Assembly (NCBI GenBank): GCA_965246915.1
Contig: CBDFGB010000011.1
Coordinates: 216,231 to 280,230, forward strand
Reading direction: 5' to 3'
Source: CAVRQM01 sp965246915
Lineage (GTDB): Bacteria; Pseudomonadota; Alphaproteobacteria; Acetobacterales; Acetobacteraceae
DNA: 64,000 nucleotides
Made by a program: the position numbers and the translations under genes. Positions 54,111-62,294 of this stretch are shown piece after piece (position 1 is the first letter of the stretch; every line of letters starts with the position of its first letter). Under the pieces are notes generated by a model. It did not search any database, was not told the origin of the DNA, and saw nothing but the letters and a program-made list of their open reading frames with translations.

Positions 54111-54878
54111 ATGAGTGCTACGCGCAACGATGGCCTTGATGACATGGACTCAGGGCATGCCGCCGAGCAGTCCGAGACACGGATGCGTCAAGCCCTGGAG
54201 CGGCTGAGCGGCGAGCGTTTCGGCGGCGCTCCGCGCCCCCAGCCGGCTCCCCACTCGCCGACCCATTCGCCCGCACAGTCGTCGAGTTTCAGCTCTGCCG
54301 GGCCGCGGCGTCACCGCTACGTCCAGGACGGCGAGGTGCCGGTGGTCCAAATCTCCCCGGCCGGCGGGCGGCGGCGGGACGTGATGTCATCCGCGCCGGT
54401 CCCGTCGGACGCGCCGGCCGACAATCTTCGCCAGGCGGTCGCGCAGGAGCGGGCCGGGCGGATGCGTGCCGAGCAGGCGCTGGAACGCGCCCAGGCAACG
54501 ATCCACGCGCTTGAGACGCGGCTTGGTCATGCCGAGATCACGCAGCGCGAGGCGGCCGATCTCGCCCGCGCCCATGCCGCGGACGTCGCACGGCTGCGCG
54601 GCGAACTCGCGGAACAGGCAGGTTGGCTCAAGGCCGCCCAGACCGAGGCCGCCGAAGCGCGTGAACGCCAGAGGGAGCTTGAGTACAGCCGCGCCGAGGC
54701 CCGTTACGCCGACGACACCGACGACGATGTGGTCGTCGAGCCGCCGCCGTTGCGTGCCAAGACCGTCAAGCCGCGGGTCGCGAAAGCAGCCATCCCGGTC
54801 GTGGAGGTCGACGAGCCCGAGCCGGTGAAATGGTGGTTGACGGCCGCGCCGGTGGTGAAGCGCCGGGCGCGCTTGTAG
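54111..54878 (+). CDS. Coiled-coil protein of unknown function
   Basis: 255 residues from ATG 54111; a GTG at 54042 would add 23 residues. No signal peptide. Residues 1-100 are low complexity (Ser, Pro, Arg, Gln). About 105-205 form a coiled coil (NLRQAVAQERAGRMRAEQAL, ALETRLGHAEITQREAADLA, LAEQAGWLKAAQTEAAEARE). An acidic run DDTDDD and a basic tail end in KWWLTAAPVVKRRARL. The last motif could be an amphipathic membrane-binding or partner-binding peptide. No family recognised; not obviously linked to anmK or to the ligase gene. Confidence 0.65.
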   Translation: MSATRNDGLDDMDSGHAAEQSETRMRQALERLSGERFGGAPRPQPAPHSPTHSPAQSSSFSSAGPRRHRYVQDGEVPVVQISPAGGRRRDVMSSAPVPSDAPADNLRQAVAQERAGRMRAEQALERAQATIHALETRLGHAEITQREAADLARAHAADVARLRGELAEQAGWLKAAQTEAAEARERQRELEYSRAEARYADDTDDDVVVEPPPLRAKTVKPRVAKAAIPVVEVDEPEPVKWWLTAAPVVKRRARL

Positions 54879-54903
54879 TCCGCAATTTTGACGGCGCGGC
54901 CGC

Positions 54904-56487
54904 CTACAGCGATTTGGCGCGCTCGCGCAGCACGTATTTCTGCATCTTGCCGGTCGCCGTCTTCGGCAGCGGGCCGAAGATGACCGTCTTCGGTGCCTTG
55001 TAGTGGGCGATGCGGCCGCGCACGAACGCGATCAACTCGGCGTCGGTCGCGACGGCGTCCGGCTTCAGCGTGACGAAGGCGCAAGGGGTCTCGCCCCACG
55101 TGGGATCGGGGCGCGCTACAACCGCGGCCTCGAGCACCGCGGGATGGAAATACAACGCGTTTTCGACCTCGATGGAGGAGATGTTCTCACCGCCGGAAAT
55201 GACGATGTCCTTGGCGCGATCGCGGATTTCGGCGTAGCCGTCGTCATGCCAGACGGCCAGGTCGCCGGTGTGGAACCAACCGCCCGCGAACGCCGCCTCC
55301 GTGGCGGCCGGATTCTTCAGATACCCCTTCATCGTCGCGTTGCCGCGTAGCAGCAGTTCGCCCAGCGTCGTGCCGTCGCGTGGCACCGCCCGCCCGTCAG
55401 GGTCGGCGACCATCATGCCCTCCTGCACGACATACGGCACGCCTTGCCGCGCCCGGATCGCCGCGCGCTGGTGCACCGGCAGCGCGTCCCATTCGTCTTT
55501 CCACTCGCAGATGGTGATCGGCCCGTACACCTCGGTCAGTCCGTAGGTATGGGTCACATCGAAACCGAGCAGGTTCATGCCCTCGATCACCGCGGCGGGG
55601 GGCGCGGCGCCGGCGGTCATCATCCGCACCCGCGTCGCGAGCGGGGCCGCCTCCGGCGCGTTCAGGATCATCCCCATGACGATCGGCGCGCCGCAGAGAT
55701 GCGTCACGCCCTCGGACGTGATCGCTTCCAGGATAGCCCGCGCCTCGACCCGCCGGAGGCACACATTGGTCCCGGCGACGATCGCCATCGCCCACGGAAA
55801 CGTCCAGCCGTTGCAGTGAAACATCGGCAGGGTCCAGAGATAGACGGGGTGGCCGGTGATCTGCCACGCGACCACGTTGCCGAGTGCGGCCAGATACGCG
55901 CCGCGATGATGATAGACCACGCCCTTCGGATTGCCGGTGGTGCCTGACGTGTAGTTCAGGGCGATCGCGTCCCACTCGTCCGGCGGCAGCGACCACGCGA
56001 AGTCGGGGTCGCCCGCCGTCAGGACGGCTTCGTATTCGTCGGCGATGTCGATGACCGAGGGGCGGTTCGCGGCATCGAGGCTCGCGACCGCCCGGGCCAC
56101 GACGTCGCGGTGATCGGCGTCGACCAGCAACAGTTTCGCTTCGCCATGGCCAAGGACATAGGACACGGTGGCCGCGTCGGCGCGGGTGTTGATGGCGCAC
56201 AGCACCGCACCGAGCATCGGGATGCCGTAATGCGACTCGAACAGTTCCGGCGTGTTGGGTGCCATGATCGCGACCGTGTCGCCGCGTCCGATCCCCCGCG
56301 CGGCCAGCGCCGATGCAAGGCGGCGGCAGCGCGCATAGGTCTGTGACCAGCTTCGCCTGATCGCGCCGTGGACGATCGCGAGGCGTTCGGGATGCACCGA
56401 GGCGGCATGGGCAAGCAGGCTGAGCGGGGAGAGCGGGACGTGGTTCGCCGGCGTCTTCGGCAGATCGGTGTCGAAGATGTTCGGCAT
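54904..56487 (-). CDS. Acyl-CoA ligase (AMP-forming, medium-chain/DmdB-like)
   Basis: 527 residues, the usual size. The adenylation motifs are LNYTSGTTGNPKGVVYHHRG (P-loop), THTYGLTEVYGP, GGWFHTGDLAVWHDDGY, IVISGGENISSIEVE and the catalytic Lys in LPKTATGKMQK. TLPMFHCNGWTFPW is shared by the DmdB/propionyl- and medium-chain acyl-CoA ligase group. It activates a carboxylic acid to its CoA ester through an acyl-adenylate. Substrate not assigned. Confidence 0.9.
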   Translation of the reverse strand: MPNIFDTDLPKTPANHVPLSPLSLLAHAASVHPERLAIVHGAIRRSWSQTYARCRRLASALAARGIGRGDTVAIMAPNTPELFESHYGIPMLGAVLCAINTRADAATVSYVLGHGEAKLLLVDADHRDVVARAVASLDAANRPSVIDIADEYEAVLTAGDPDFAWSLPPDEWDAIALNYTSGTTGNPKGVVYHHRGAYLAALGNVVAWQITGHPVYLWTLPMFHCNGWTFPWAMAIVAGTNVCLRRVEARAILEAITSEGVTHLCGAPIVMGMILNAPEAAPLATRVRMMTAGAAPPAAVIEGMNLLGFDVTHTYGLTEVYGPITICEWKDEWDALPVHQRAAIRARQGVPYVVQEGMMVADPDGRAVPRDGTTLGELLLRGNATMKGYLKNPAATEAAFAGGWFHTGDLAVWHDDGYAEIRDRAKDIVISGGENISSIEVENALYFHPAVLEAAVVARPDPTWGETPCAFVTLKPDAVATDAELIAFVRGRIAHYKAPKTVIFGPLPKTATGKMQKYVLRERAKSL

Positions 56488-56510
56488 TTCTTTGCTCCGT
56501 CCGAAAGAAG

Positions 56511-56586
56511 GCCCTCACCCAACCCTCTCCCAGAGGGAGAGGGCTTTCAACTCCCTCTCCCTGCGGGAGAGGACGGGGTGAGGGCG
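56511..56586. repeat. Dispersed CT/GA-rich palindromic repeat
   Basis: CCCTCACCCAACCCTCTCCC on the left is mirrored by CGGGAGAGGACGGGGTGAGG on the right, with an inner CTCTCCC/GGGAGAG hairpin, so the transcript would form a long stem. It sits in the spacer upstream of the acyl-CoA ligase and downstream of a sugar-binding protein gene, and is related to the copy at 25384-25423. Confidence 0.85.
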
Positions 56587-56603
56587 GTTTTCGTCCTGGA
56601 GCG

Positions 56604-57623
56604 CTAAGCGCCGCCGCCGACGCAGGTGGCGACGTTCTGCGGCGTGCAGACGTCGAGGCCGGTGTAGGTCGGATCCTTCGGACCCGGCTTGCCGTCCTTG
56701 ATGTCCTTGAGGAAGTACATCGCCTTGTAGCCCATCTCGAACGGCCGCTGACCGACCTGGCCGCGGCTCAGGCCCTGCTTCAGCAGATCGATCTGGATCG
56801 GCAGCGTGTCGGCGACGACCAGGGCGAGCGAGCCGTCGGCGATCTTGGCCTTGTACTTCGTGGCGACCTTCGCGTAGGCCTGGCCGGCGAATTGCGGAAA
56901 GCCGCCGGTCGGCACGAAGGCGTCCAGATTCGGATACTTGCCGAGGATGTCCTCCATCTGCTGCACCGAGACCGGGAAGTCGTCGTTGGTGTAGAGCGGG
57001 CAGCCATCCGCCTCTTTCCAGCCGCCCGCGCCGGCCAGCCGGTCGCCGGGCGCGGCTTTGCTCGTCGCGCCCGAGAGCGTGTCGCGGATGCCCTGCATGC
57101 GCTCGTTGTGGTTGGACGCCGCCGCGCCGCCGGACTGGATGCAGATCGTGCCGCCCTTCGGCTTGATCGCCATGACCGCCTTGGCCAGGTTCACGCCGAT
57201 GTCGTAATTGTGCGTGCCGACATAAGCAACGCGCTCGCCCTTGTCCTTGTCCAGCAGATCGCTGTCCCAGGTCAGCACGGGAATGCCGGCCTTCTTCGCC
57301 GCCGCTAGCGCCTTGCCCATCGCCGCGGCGTTGGAGGGCGAGACCGCGATGCCGTCGACCTTCTTGGCGATCAGGTCGTTGACGACCTGTACCTGCTCCT
57401 CGCCGCCGCCATGCTCGCCCGGGCCGATGTACAGGCAGGTCACCGCGCCGGCGAGTTCCTTCTCAGCCTTTTTGCAGCCGTCGCGGGCCTGGTCGAAGAA
57501 CGGATTGTTGGTGTTCTTGGGCACCAGCGCGAACGTATACTTCTTGTCGGCCGCTTGCCCCGTCGTCATGCCCACGGCAAGCGCGATCGCCGCCACCGAG
57601 GCGGCCGCCACGTATTTGTTCAT
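56604..57623 (-). CDS. Sugar ABC transporter substrate-binding protein
   Basis: 339 residues with a signal peptide (MNKYVAAASVAAIALAVGMTTGQAAD). Type I periplasmic fold: TFALVPKNTNNPFFDQARDGCKKA, VQVVNDLIAKKVDGIAVSPSNAAAM, KAGIPVLTWDSDLL and AFVPTGGFPQFAGQAY. A ligand of the rhizopine/inositol or simple monosaccharide class is plausible. Four cysteines may give disulfides, two of them near the C-terminus (VCTPQNVATCVGGG). First gene of a three-gene importer operon on this strand would be the ATPase, so here the binding protein is last. Confidence 0.88.
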   Translation of the reverse strand: MNKYVAAASVAAIALAVGMTTGQAADKKYTFALVPKNTNNPFFDQARDGCKKAEKELAGAVTCLYIGPGEHGGGEEQVQVVNDLIAKKVDGIAVSPSNAAAMGKALAAAKKAGIPVLTWDSDLLDKDKGERVAYVGTHNYDIGVNLAKAVMAIKPKGGTICIQSGGAAASNHNERMQGIRDTLSGATSKAAPGDRLAGAGGWKEADGCPLYTNDDFPVSVQQMEDILGKYPNLDAFVPTGGFPQFAGQAYAKVATKYKAKIADGSLALVVADTLPIQIDLLKQGLSRGQVGQRPFEMGYKAMYFLKDIKDGKPGPKDPTYTGLDVCTPQNVATCVGGGA

Positions 57624-57689
57624 TCTGTCGTCTCCCTGTCGTTACGTATGTCTTGAAAGGCCCGTGCGCGACCAGCCGATCCTGTGCGG

Positions 57690-58712
57690 TCAATCGCGTT
57701 TGCGTCCGCGCAGCCGCTCCAGCAGCACCGCGAGAATGATGAAGGCGCCGACGAAGATGCCCTGCCAGTTGCTGTCCACGCCGGCCATCAGCAGGCTGTT
57801 GCGGATCACCTCGATCAGTGCCGCACCGATCAGCGCGCCATAGGCGCCGCCCTCGCCGCCCATCAGATTGGCACCGCCGATCACCGTCGAGGCGATGACC
57901 CGCAGTTCGTAACCGGTGCCGACCGCGTTGATCGCCGAGCCCTGCCAGCCAAGGATCATGATCCCCGACACCGCGGCGCAGAACGCGGAGAACACGTAGG
58001 CCTGGATTTTCACGAGATCCACCGGCACGCCGGTCAGCCGGGCGGCGTGCTCGTTGCCGCCCACCGCGAAAAGGTGCCGGCCCCAGGCGGTCAGGTTCAG
58101 CACGAGGCCGAAGACGATCGCCATGCCGAACAGCAGCCAGACCGGGTTGGCGATGCCGTAGATGTCGCCGCCGCCGATCGCGAACAGCGTGTCCGCGTCA
58201 TGGCCGAACTCATAGATCATCTTGTTCTCGCTCAGCACCACGGCGACCGAGCGGCCGATCGCCAGGGTGCCGAGCGTGACGACGAAGGGCGAGAGGCCGA
58301 CCAGGCTGATCAGCACCCCGTTGAACAGGCCGATCAGCAGCCCCGCGCCGAGGCCGCCGGCGATGGCCAGCCCCGCGGAATAGTCCGCATTCATGATGAG
58401 GCCGGTGACGATGACCACCACGCCCATGATCGAGCCGACCGAGAGGTCGATGCCGCCGGTGATGATGACCGCCGTCATCCCCAGCGCCATGATGCCCACG
58501 AAGCTGAAGTTGCGCGTGATGTTGTAGAAATTCTCGGAGCTGCCGAACGCGGCGGGCTGCAACACCGTCATGATCGCGACGATCACCGCGAGCGCGATGG
58601 TCACCCAGAACGCTTGGCTGCCGAACATCTTCTGCAAGATCGTCTGCTCGCGGATGCCGGTGACGTCGGAGATGGACACGCCGGAAGACGCCGCGGGCAT
58701 GTCAGGCGGCAT
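57690..58712 (-). CDS. Sugar ABC transporter permease (CUT2 type)
   Basis: 340 residues. Typical motifs are ALGMTAVIITGGIDLSVGSIMG, LSPFVVTLGTLAIGRSVAVV, GNEHAARLTGVPVDLVKIQAYVFS (coupling loop) and VIGGANLMGGEGGAYGALIG. It overlaps the ATPase stop by 11 bases. Works with the half-size ATPase at 58702 and the binding protein at 56604. Confidence 0.92.
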   Translation of the reverse strand: MPPDMPAASSGVSISDVTGIREQTILQKMFGSQAFWVTIALAVIVAIMTVLQPAAFGSSENFYNITRNFSFVGIMALGMTAVIITGGIDLSVGSIMGVVVIVTGLIMNADYSAGLAIAGGLGAGLLIGLFNGVLISLVGLSPFVVTLGTLAIGRSVAVVLSENKMIYEFGHDADTLFAIGGGDIYGIANPVWLLFGMAIVFGLVLNLTAWGRHLFAVGGNEHAARLTGVPVDLVKIQAYVFSAFCAAVSGIMILGWQGSAINAVGTGYELRVIASTVIGGANLMGGEGGAYGALIGAALIEVIRNSLLMAGVDSNWQGIFVGAFIILAVLLERLRGRKRD

Positions 58713-59442
58713 GGATCGCTCCGGTGATCAGGCCGGTGACTTCTTCCGGGCTGGAATGGGCGATCGCCTTGTCGGCGACCTTGCGGCCGCGCCGCATGAC
58801 GAAGACCCGGTCGCAGACCGCGAACACGTCGGGCATGCGGTGGCTGATGAGCACCACGGCGATGCCCCGGTCGCGCAGCCGGCGGATGAGGTCCAGGACT
58901 TCGGCCACCTGGCGCACCGAGATTGCCGCCGTCGGTTCGTCGAGCAGCACGATCTTGCTGTTGGACAGCCGGGTGCGGGCGATCGCCACGGCCTGCCGCT
59001 GGCCGCCCGACATGCGGCGCACCAGGTCGCGAGGCCGGGTCTCGCTCTTGAGCTCGTCGAACAATTCCGCCGCGCGGGCATACATCGCGCCGGAGTTCAG
59101 CACCCGAAACGGCCAGATGCCGCGCTTGAGCTCGCGTCCCAGGAAGACGTTGGCCGCAGCCGTCAGATTGTTGCAGAGGGCGAGGTCCTGGTAGACGATC
59201 TCGATGCCTTTCTGACGCGCTTCCAGCGGCTTGTGGAAATGCACGTTTTCGCCGTCGACATCAATCTGGCCGCTGCTGGGCGGAAAGTTACCGGCGATGA
59301 TCTTGACCAAGGTGGACTTGCCGGCGCCGTTGTCGCCCATGAGCCCGAGGACCTCGCCTGGCTCCAGACTGAGGCTCACCTCGGTCAGCGCGCGGATCGC
59401 GCCAAAATTCTTGGAGATGGCACTGAGTTGAAGCACAGGCAC
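58702..59442 (-). CDS. Sugar ABC transporter ATPase, single-domain (FrcA type)
   Basis: 246 residues with one ABC domain. Walker A GDNGAGKSTLVKIIAG, IEIVYQDLALCNNLTA, signature MSGGQRQAVAIARTRL, Walker B IVLLDEPTAAISV and LISHRMPDVFAVCDRVFVM. As with the other CUT2 transporter here, the usual tandem ATPase is replaced by a half-size subunit. First gene of its operon (ATPase-permease-binding protein). Confidence 0.9.
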   Translation of the reverse strand: MPVLQLSAISKNFGAIRALTEVSLSLEPGEVLGLMGDNGAGKSTLVKIIAGNFPPSSGQIDVDGENVHFHKPLEARQKGIEIVYQDLALCNNLTAAANVFLGRELKRGIWPFRVLNSGAMYARAAELFDELKSETRPRDLVRRMSGGQRQAVAIARTRLSNSKIVLLDEPTAAISVRQVAEVLDLIRRLRDRGIAVVLISHRMPDVFAVCDRVFVMRRGRKVADKAIAHSSPEEVTGLITGAIHAA

Positions 59443-59551
59443 GCGTGGACCGTCCTTCCCTGAGGCGGCTGTTCACGCCACCGTAAGTCGGACCAATAGG
59501 GCGATCGGCCTAGCCGGTCAATTTGCGTCGCCGGCCCGGTTCTCCCGAGCG

Positions 59552-61318
59552 TTAGGCCGGTCGCCCGAACAGCCAGCCCTGGCCGAAATCGCAGCCGAGG
59601 CGGGCCAACACCTCGCGTTGCGCCTCGGTCTCGATGCCCTCGGCCACGGTTGCGAGCCGCAATGTCCGCGCCATTGCGACAATCGCCGCGACGATCGAGA
59701 CGTCGCGCGGATTGCTCGCGATGTCGGTGATGAAGCTGCGGTCGATCTTGAGCGTGTGGACCGGCAATTCACGCAGGTAGCGCAACGAGGAGTAGCCGGT
59801 CCCGAAATCATCGATGGCCAGGCGTACGCCGGCGCCGACGAGGGCCGTCAGCGTGTCGCGCACGACGCCCCCGCCGTCGATCAGCGTTCCCTCCGTCAGT
59901 TCGACCATGAGCCGGTCGGGTGGCACCGCCATACGGTCGAGATGTTTCAACACCCCGGGCGCGAAGTCGGGGGCGCGGAGTTGCAGGGCGGAGACGTTGA
60001 CGCAGACCCGGGCCGGCGCACTGCCGGCATCGATCCACGCCCGCATCTGACGCAGCGCCATGGCGAGCACCGCGTCGCCGAGCGGCAGGATCAGGCCGCT
60101 GCGCTCGGCGCCGGGGATGAATTCGAGCGGCGGCAGCACGCCGAGCGTCGGATGCCGCCAGCGCACCAGCGCCTCGACGCTTCGGGCGCTGGCCGCATCC
60201 GTGTCGGGTCCGATCGGAACGATCGGCTGATACTCGAGAAAAAGCTCGTCGCGATCGATGCCGCTGCGCAGCGCCTGCTGCATCACGCCGAGCGGCGGCA
60301 GGCGTGCGACGCCAGCGGTATCAGGAAATCGGACCGCGCGGATCTGCCGCTTGCCGCGCAGCTTGGCGGTGTGCATCGCCGTCTCGGCGACCGAGAGCGC
60401 AAGGTCGGCGCTGCTGGGCGGTGCCAGGAACGTGGCGGCCCCGATCGAGAGCATCACCGTCCAGGCGTTTCGCAGCATTATCGCTGTGCTGCTTTCCAGG
60501 ACGCGGTCGGCCACCGTGAGCGCGGCGACCTCCGGCGTGGCCGGGAGCAGCAAGGCGAATTCGTCGCCGTCGACTCGGGCCGCGGTGTCGGTCGGGCGGA
60601 CCCATTCCGGCAGTGCCCGCGCCAGCGTGCGCAGCAGGCGATCCCCCGTCTCCCGCCCCAGGGTGTCGTTGACTTCCTTCAGGTCGTCGCAGCCGAGATA
60701 CAGCAGGCTGAACGGCACGAAGGCGTCCGGTGCGGTGTGACATTGCGCGTCCAGAAGCTGACCGAGCCGGACCCGGTTCGACAGCCCGGTCAGGTCGTCG
60801 GTCAGCGCACGCTGCTCCAGCGTTCTCAGGGTCCGCTGCAGTTCCATCGTGGTGACGACGGCGGCCGCGAGGTCGCTCAGGTGGCGAAGCTGATCCTCCG
60901 AAATATGCCTCGGCCGCACGTCGATCGCGCAAAGCGTGCCGAGCTGGTGGCCGGAGGGCGAGGTCAGCTGCGCCCCGGCGTAGAAGCGGACATGCGGTGG
61001 GCCCACTACCAACGGATTGTCGGAGAAGCGCGGATCGATCGCCGCGTCGGGGATGACGAGGGGTTCGTCCTGATTGATCGCATGGGCGCAGAACGCCTCG
61101 CAGCGCGGCGTCTGGCCGAGCGTGAGGCCGACCCGCGCCTTGAACCATTGCCGGTCGGAGTCGACGAGGGAGATGAGGGCGATCGGTGTGCCGACCACTT
61201 TCGCGGCAAGCCGGGCGAGGCGGTCGAACGCCTCCTGCGGTTCGGTGTCGAGGATGTCGTAGCTTCGGAGGACGGCAAGCCGCTGAGCCTCGTCGGGCGT
61301 TGGCAACGGCGCGAGCAT
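59552..61318 (-). CDS. GAF-GGDEF-EAL cyclic-di-GMP phosphodiesterase, degenerate GGDEF
   Basis: 588 residues with no signal peptide or membrane helix. GAF domain about 25-165 (LISLVDSDRQWFKARVGL, CEAFCAHAINQDEPLVIPDA), GGDEF about 172-325, EAL about 340-585. The GGDEF active site is D250-G-D-E-F, so cyclase activity is doubtful, but the inhibitory R241-P-T-D244 site sits the proper five residues upstream. The EAL part is intact: E382-A-L, N441, ELTEG, D503-D-F-G-T-G, K524-I-D and E560-G-I-E-T. Prediction: a soluble, sensor-controlled phosphodiesterase in which the GGDEF domain binds nucleotide. Confidence 0.92.
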   Translation of the reverse strand: MLAPLPTPDEAQRLAVLRSYDILDTEPQEAFDRLARLAAKVVGTPIALISLVDSDRQWFKARVGLTLGQTPRCEAFCAHAINQDEPLVIPDAAIDPRFSDNPLVVGPPHVRFYAGAQLTSPSGHQLGTLCAIDVRPRHISEDQLRHLSDLAAAVVTTMELQRTLRTLEQRALTDDLTGLSNRVRLGQLLDAQCHTAPDAFVPFSLLYLGCDDLKEVNDTLGRETGDRLLRTLARALPEWVRPTDTAARVDGDEFALLLPATPEVAALTVADRVLESSTAIMLRNAWTVMLSIGAATFLAPPSSADLALSVAETAMHTAKLRGKRQIRAVRFPDTAGVARLPPLGVMQQALRSGIDRDELFLEYQPIVPIGPDTDAASARSVEALVRWRHPTLGVLPPLEFIPGAERSGLILPLGDAVLAMALRQMRAWIDAGSAPARVCVNVSALQLRAPDFAPGVLKHLDRMAVPPDRLMVELTEGTLIDGGGVVRDTLTALVGAGVRLAIDDFGTGYSSLRYLRELPVHTLKIDRSFITDIASNPRDVSIVAAIVAMARTLRLATVAEGIETEAQREVLARLGCDFGQGWLFGRPA

Positions 61319-61396
61319 CCTATGCGTCTCTCCTGGCGGTGCGTCGCAAGCCGGCAGCGCCCGTAGGATCCGAGGATGAGGGGAGTGTGCGAAGAT

Positions 61397-61419
61397 AATA
61401 CGAAGATTATTTCGTTATT
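61397..61419. promoter_or_regulatory. AT-rich imperfect inverted repeat upstream of the GGDEF-EAL gene
   Basis: AATACGAA and TTCGTTATT face each other across GATTAT, in a locally AT-rich stretch that contrasts with the GC-rich surroundings. It lies about 80 bases upstream of the start at 61318 on the minus strand and could hold its promoter or an operator. Confidence 0.4.
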
Positions 61420-61457
61420 AGATCGAAACGGAACACGCGCGTGTCTCCGAGCTTTGG

Positions 61458-62150
61458 TCAGTCCGGCTTTCGAGGATCGGCCGGTGACACGGCCCCCTCC
61501 GCGCGCAAGGACGGACGCTCGTCCGTTCTTCGCACCTGACCGTGGCCGCACCCATGCTCGCCAAGTGGTGACGATGTGAGCGACTGTCCTGGCATGTCGG
61601 GGCGAGGTGGGGTCGATTGAGCCGGTTCGGATGCGGGAAGCTTCGCGGCTCGGGACGGGAACAGCGAGGGCGGCAGGTCCGGCCCGGGCTCCATCCCCAG
61701 CATCCGGCAGAGCGGCCTGAGGACCCGGCCGGCCTGCGGCCCGGCATCCAGCAGGGCCACCAGATCGGGGTCGTGGGTCAGCATGTGCCGGAGCTGGGCA
61801 GCGCAGCCGGCGGCGTGATGGCCGAGCCATTCGACCACCCAGCCGAACCGCGCCGGCAGCCGGCGTTTTGGGAAGGCGTTCTCCCGTTCCTCTTGCGGTT
61901 GGACCGTCCGCGGCCGAGATGGCCGAGCGCGGAGCCGGCCGGCGCGGTGGCGGGCGACGAGGGATTCGACCCGTCGCATGACGCTGCTGAGATAGGCCGC
62001 GAACAGCAGACCGAGCGGAACATAGGCCCAGTATTTCACCGCCCGGTCGGCCGCCGCCCGGCGCAGATGCAGCAGGATCGGCCCCAGCCGCTCCGCGAGG
62101 TCGGGAGGTCCTATGGGCTCGGGCGGAAACAGGGCGTGGATGTTATACAC
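61458..62150 (-). CDS. Acetobacteraceae-type membrane-associated protein (multicopy family)
   Basis: 230 residues from GTG 62150. N-terminal PPDLAERLGPILLHLRRAAA, one hydrophobic segment (KYWAYVPLGLLFAAYLSSVM), a basic stretch (VARHRAGRLRARPSRPR), then the conserved region FGWVVEWLGHHAAGCAAQLR, DPDLVALLDAGPQAGRVLRP and LCRMLGMEPGPDLPPSL. The C-terminal 60 residues are low complexity. It is the better preserved of two paralogues in the window (other at 31517-32038). A TTGACA box precedes it by about 30 bases. Function unknown. Confidence 0.6.
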   Translation of the reverse strand: MYNIHALFPPEPIGPPDLAERLGPILLHLRRAAADRAVKYWAYVPLGLLFAAYLSSVMRRVESLVARHRAGRLRARPSRPRTVQPQEERENAFPKRRLPARFGWVVEWLGHHAAGCAAQLRHMLTHDPDLVALLDAGPQAGRVLRPLCRMLGMEPGPDLPPSLFPSRAAKLPASEPAQSTPPRPDMPGQSLTSSPLGEHGCGHGQVRRTDERPSLRAEGAVSPADPRKPD

Positions 62151-62155
62151 GAACG

Positions 62156-62186
62156 CATACTGAACACATACCGCAAACGGTGTCAA
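62156..62186 (-). promoter_or_regulatory. Candidate sigma-70 promoter for the multicopy-family gene
   Basis: On the minus strand a perfect -35 hexamer TTGACA (62186-62181) is followed at normal spacing by only a poor -10 (TCAGTA/AGTATG), giving an initiation region just upstream of GTG 62150. A leader of only a few bases, or a leaderless message, would result. Confidence 0.4.
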
Positions 62187-62294
62187 TGCAAAGCTGTCGT
62201 CATGTGCACAAGCGCCATCCCGGTCGGCCTGATCCATAGCCCGGTCCCCGCGCGGCTGAGAGCGGGCGAGGGGTGCCGCGGCGTGGCGTCCTGA

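Noticed and set aside
53857..54114. 85-residue open frame upstream of the coiled-coil gene
   Set aside because: No ribosome-binding site, no protein features, and it would occupy the only promoter space for two divergent genes.
61319..61457. tRNA or small RNA gene in the AT-rich patch before the GGDEF-EAL gene
   Set aside because: No cloverleaf, CCA end or terminator could be drawn; only a short imperfect inverted repeat is present.
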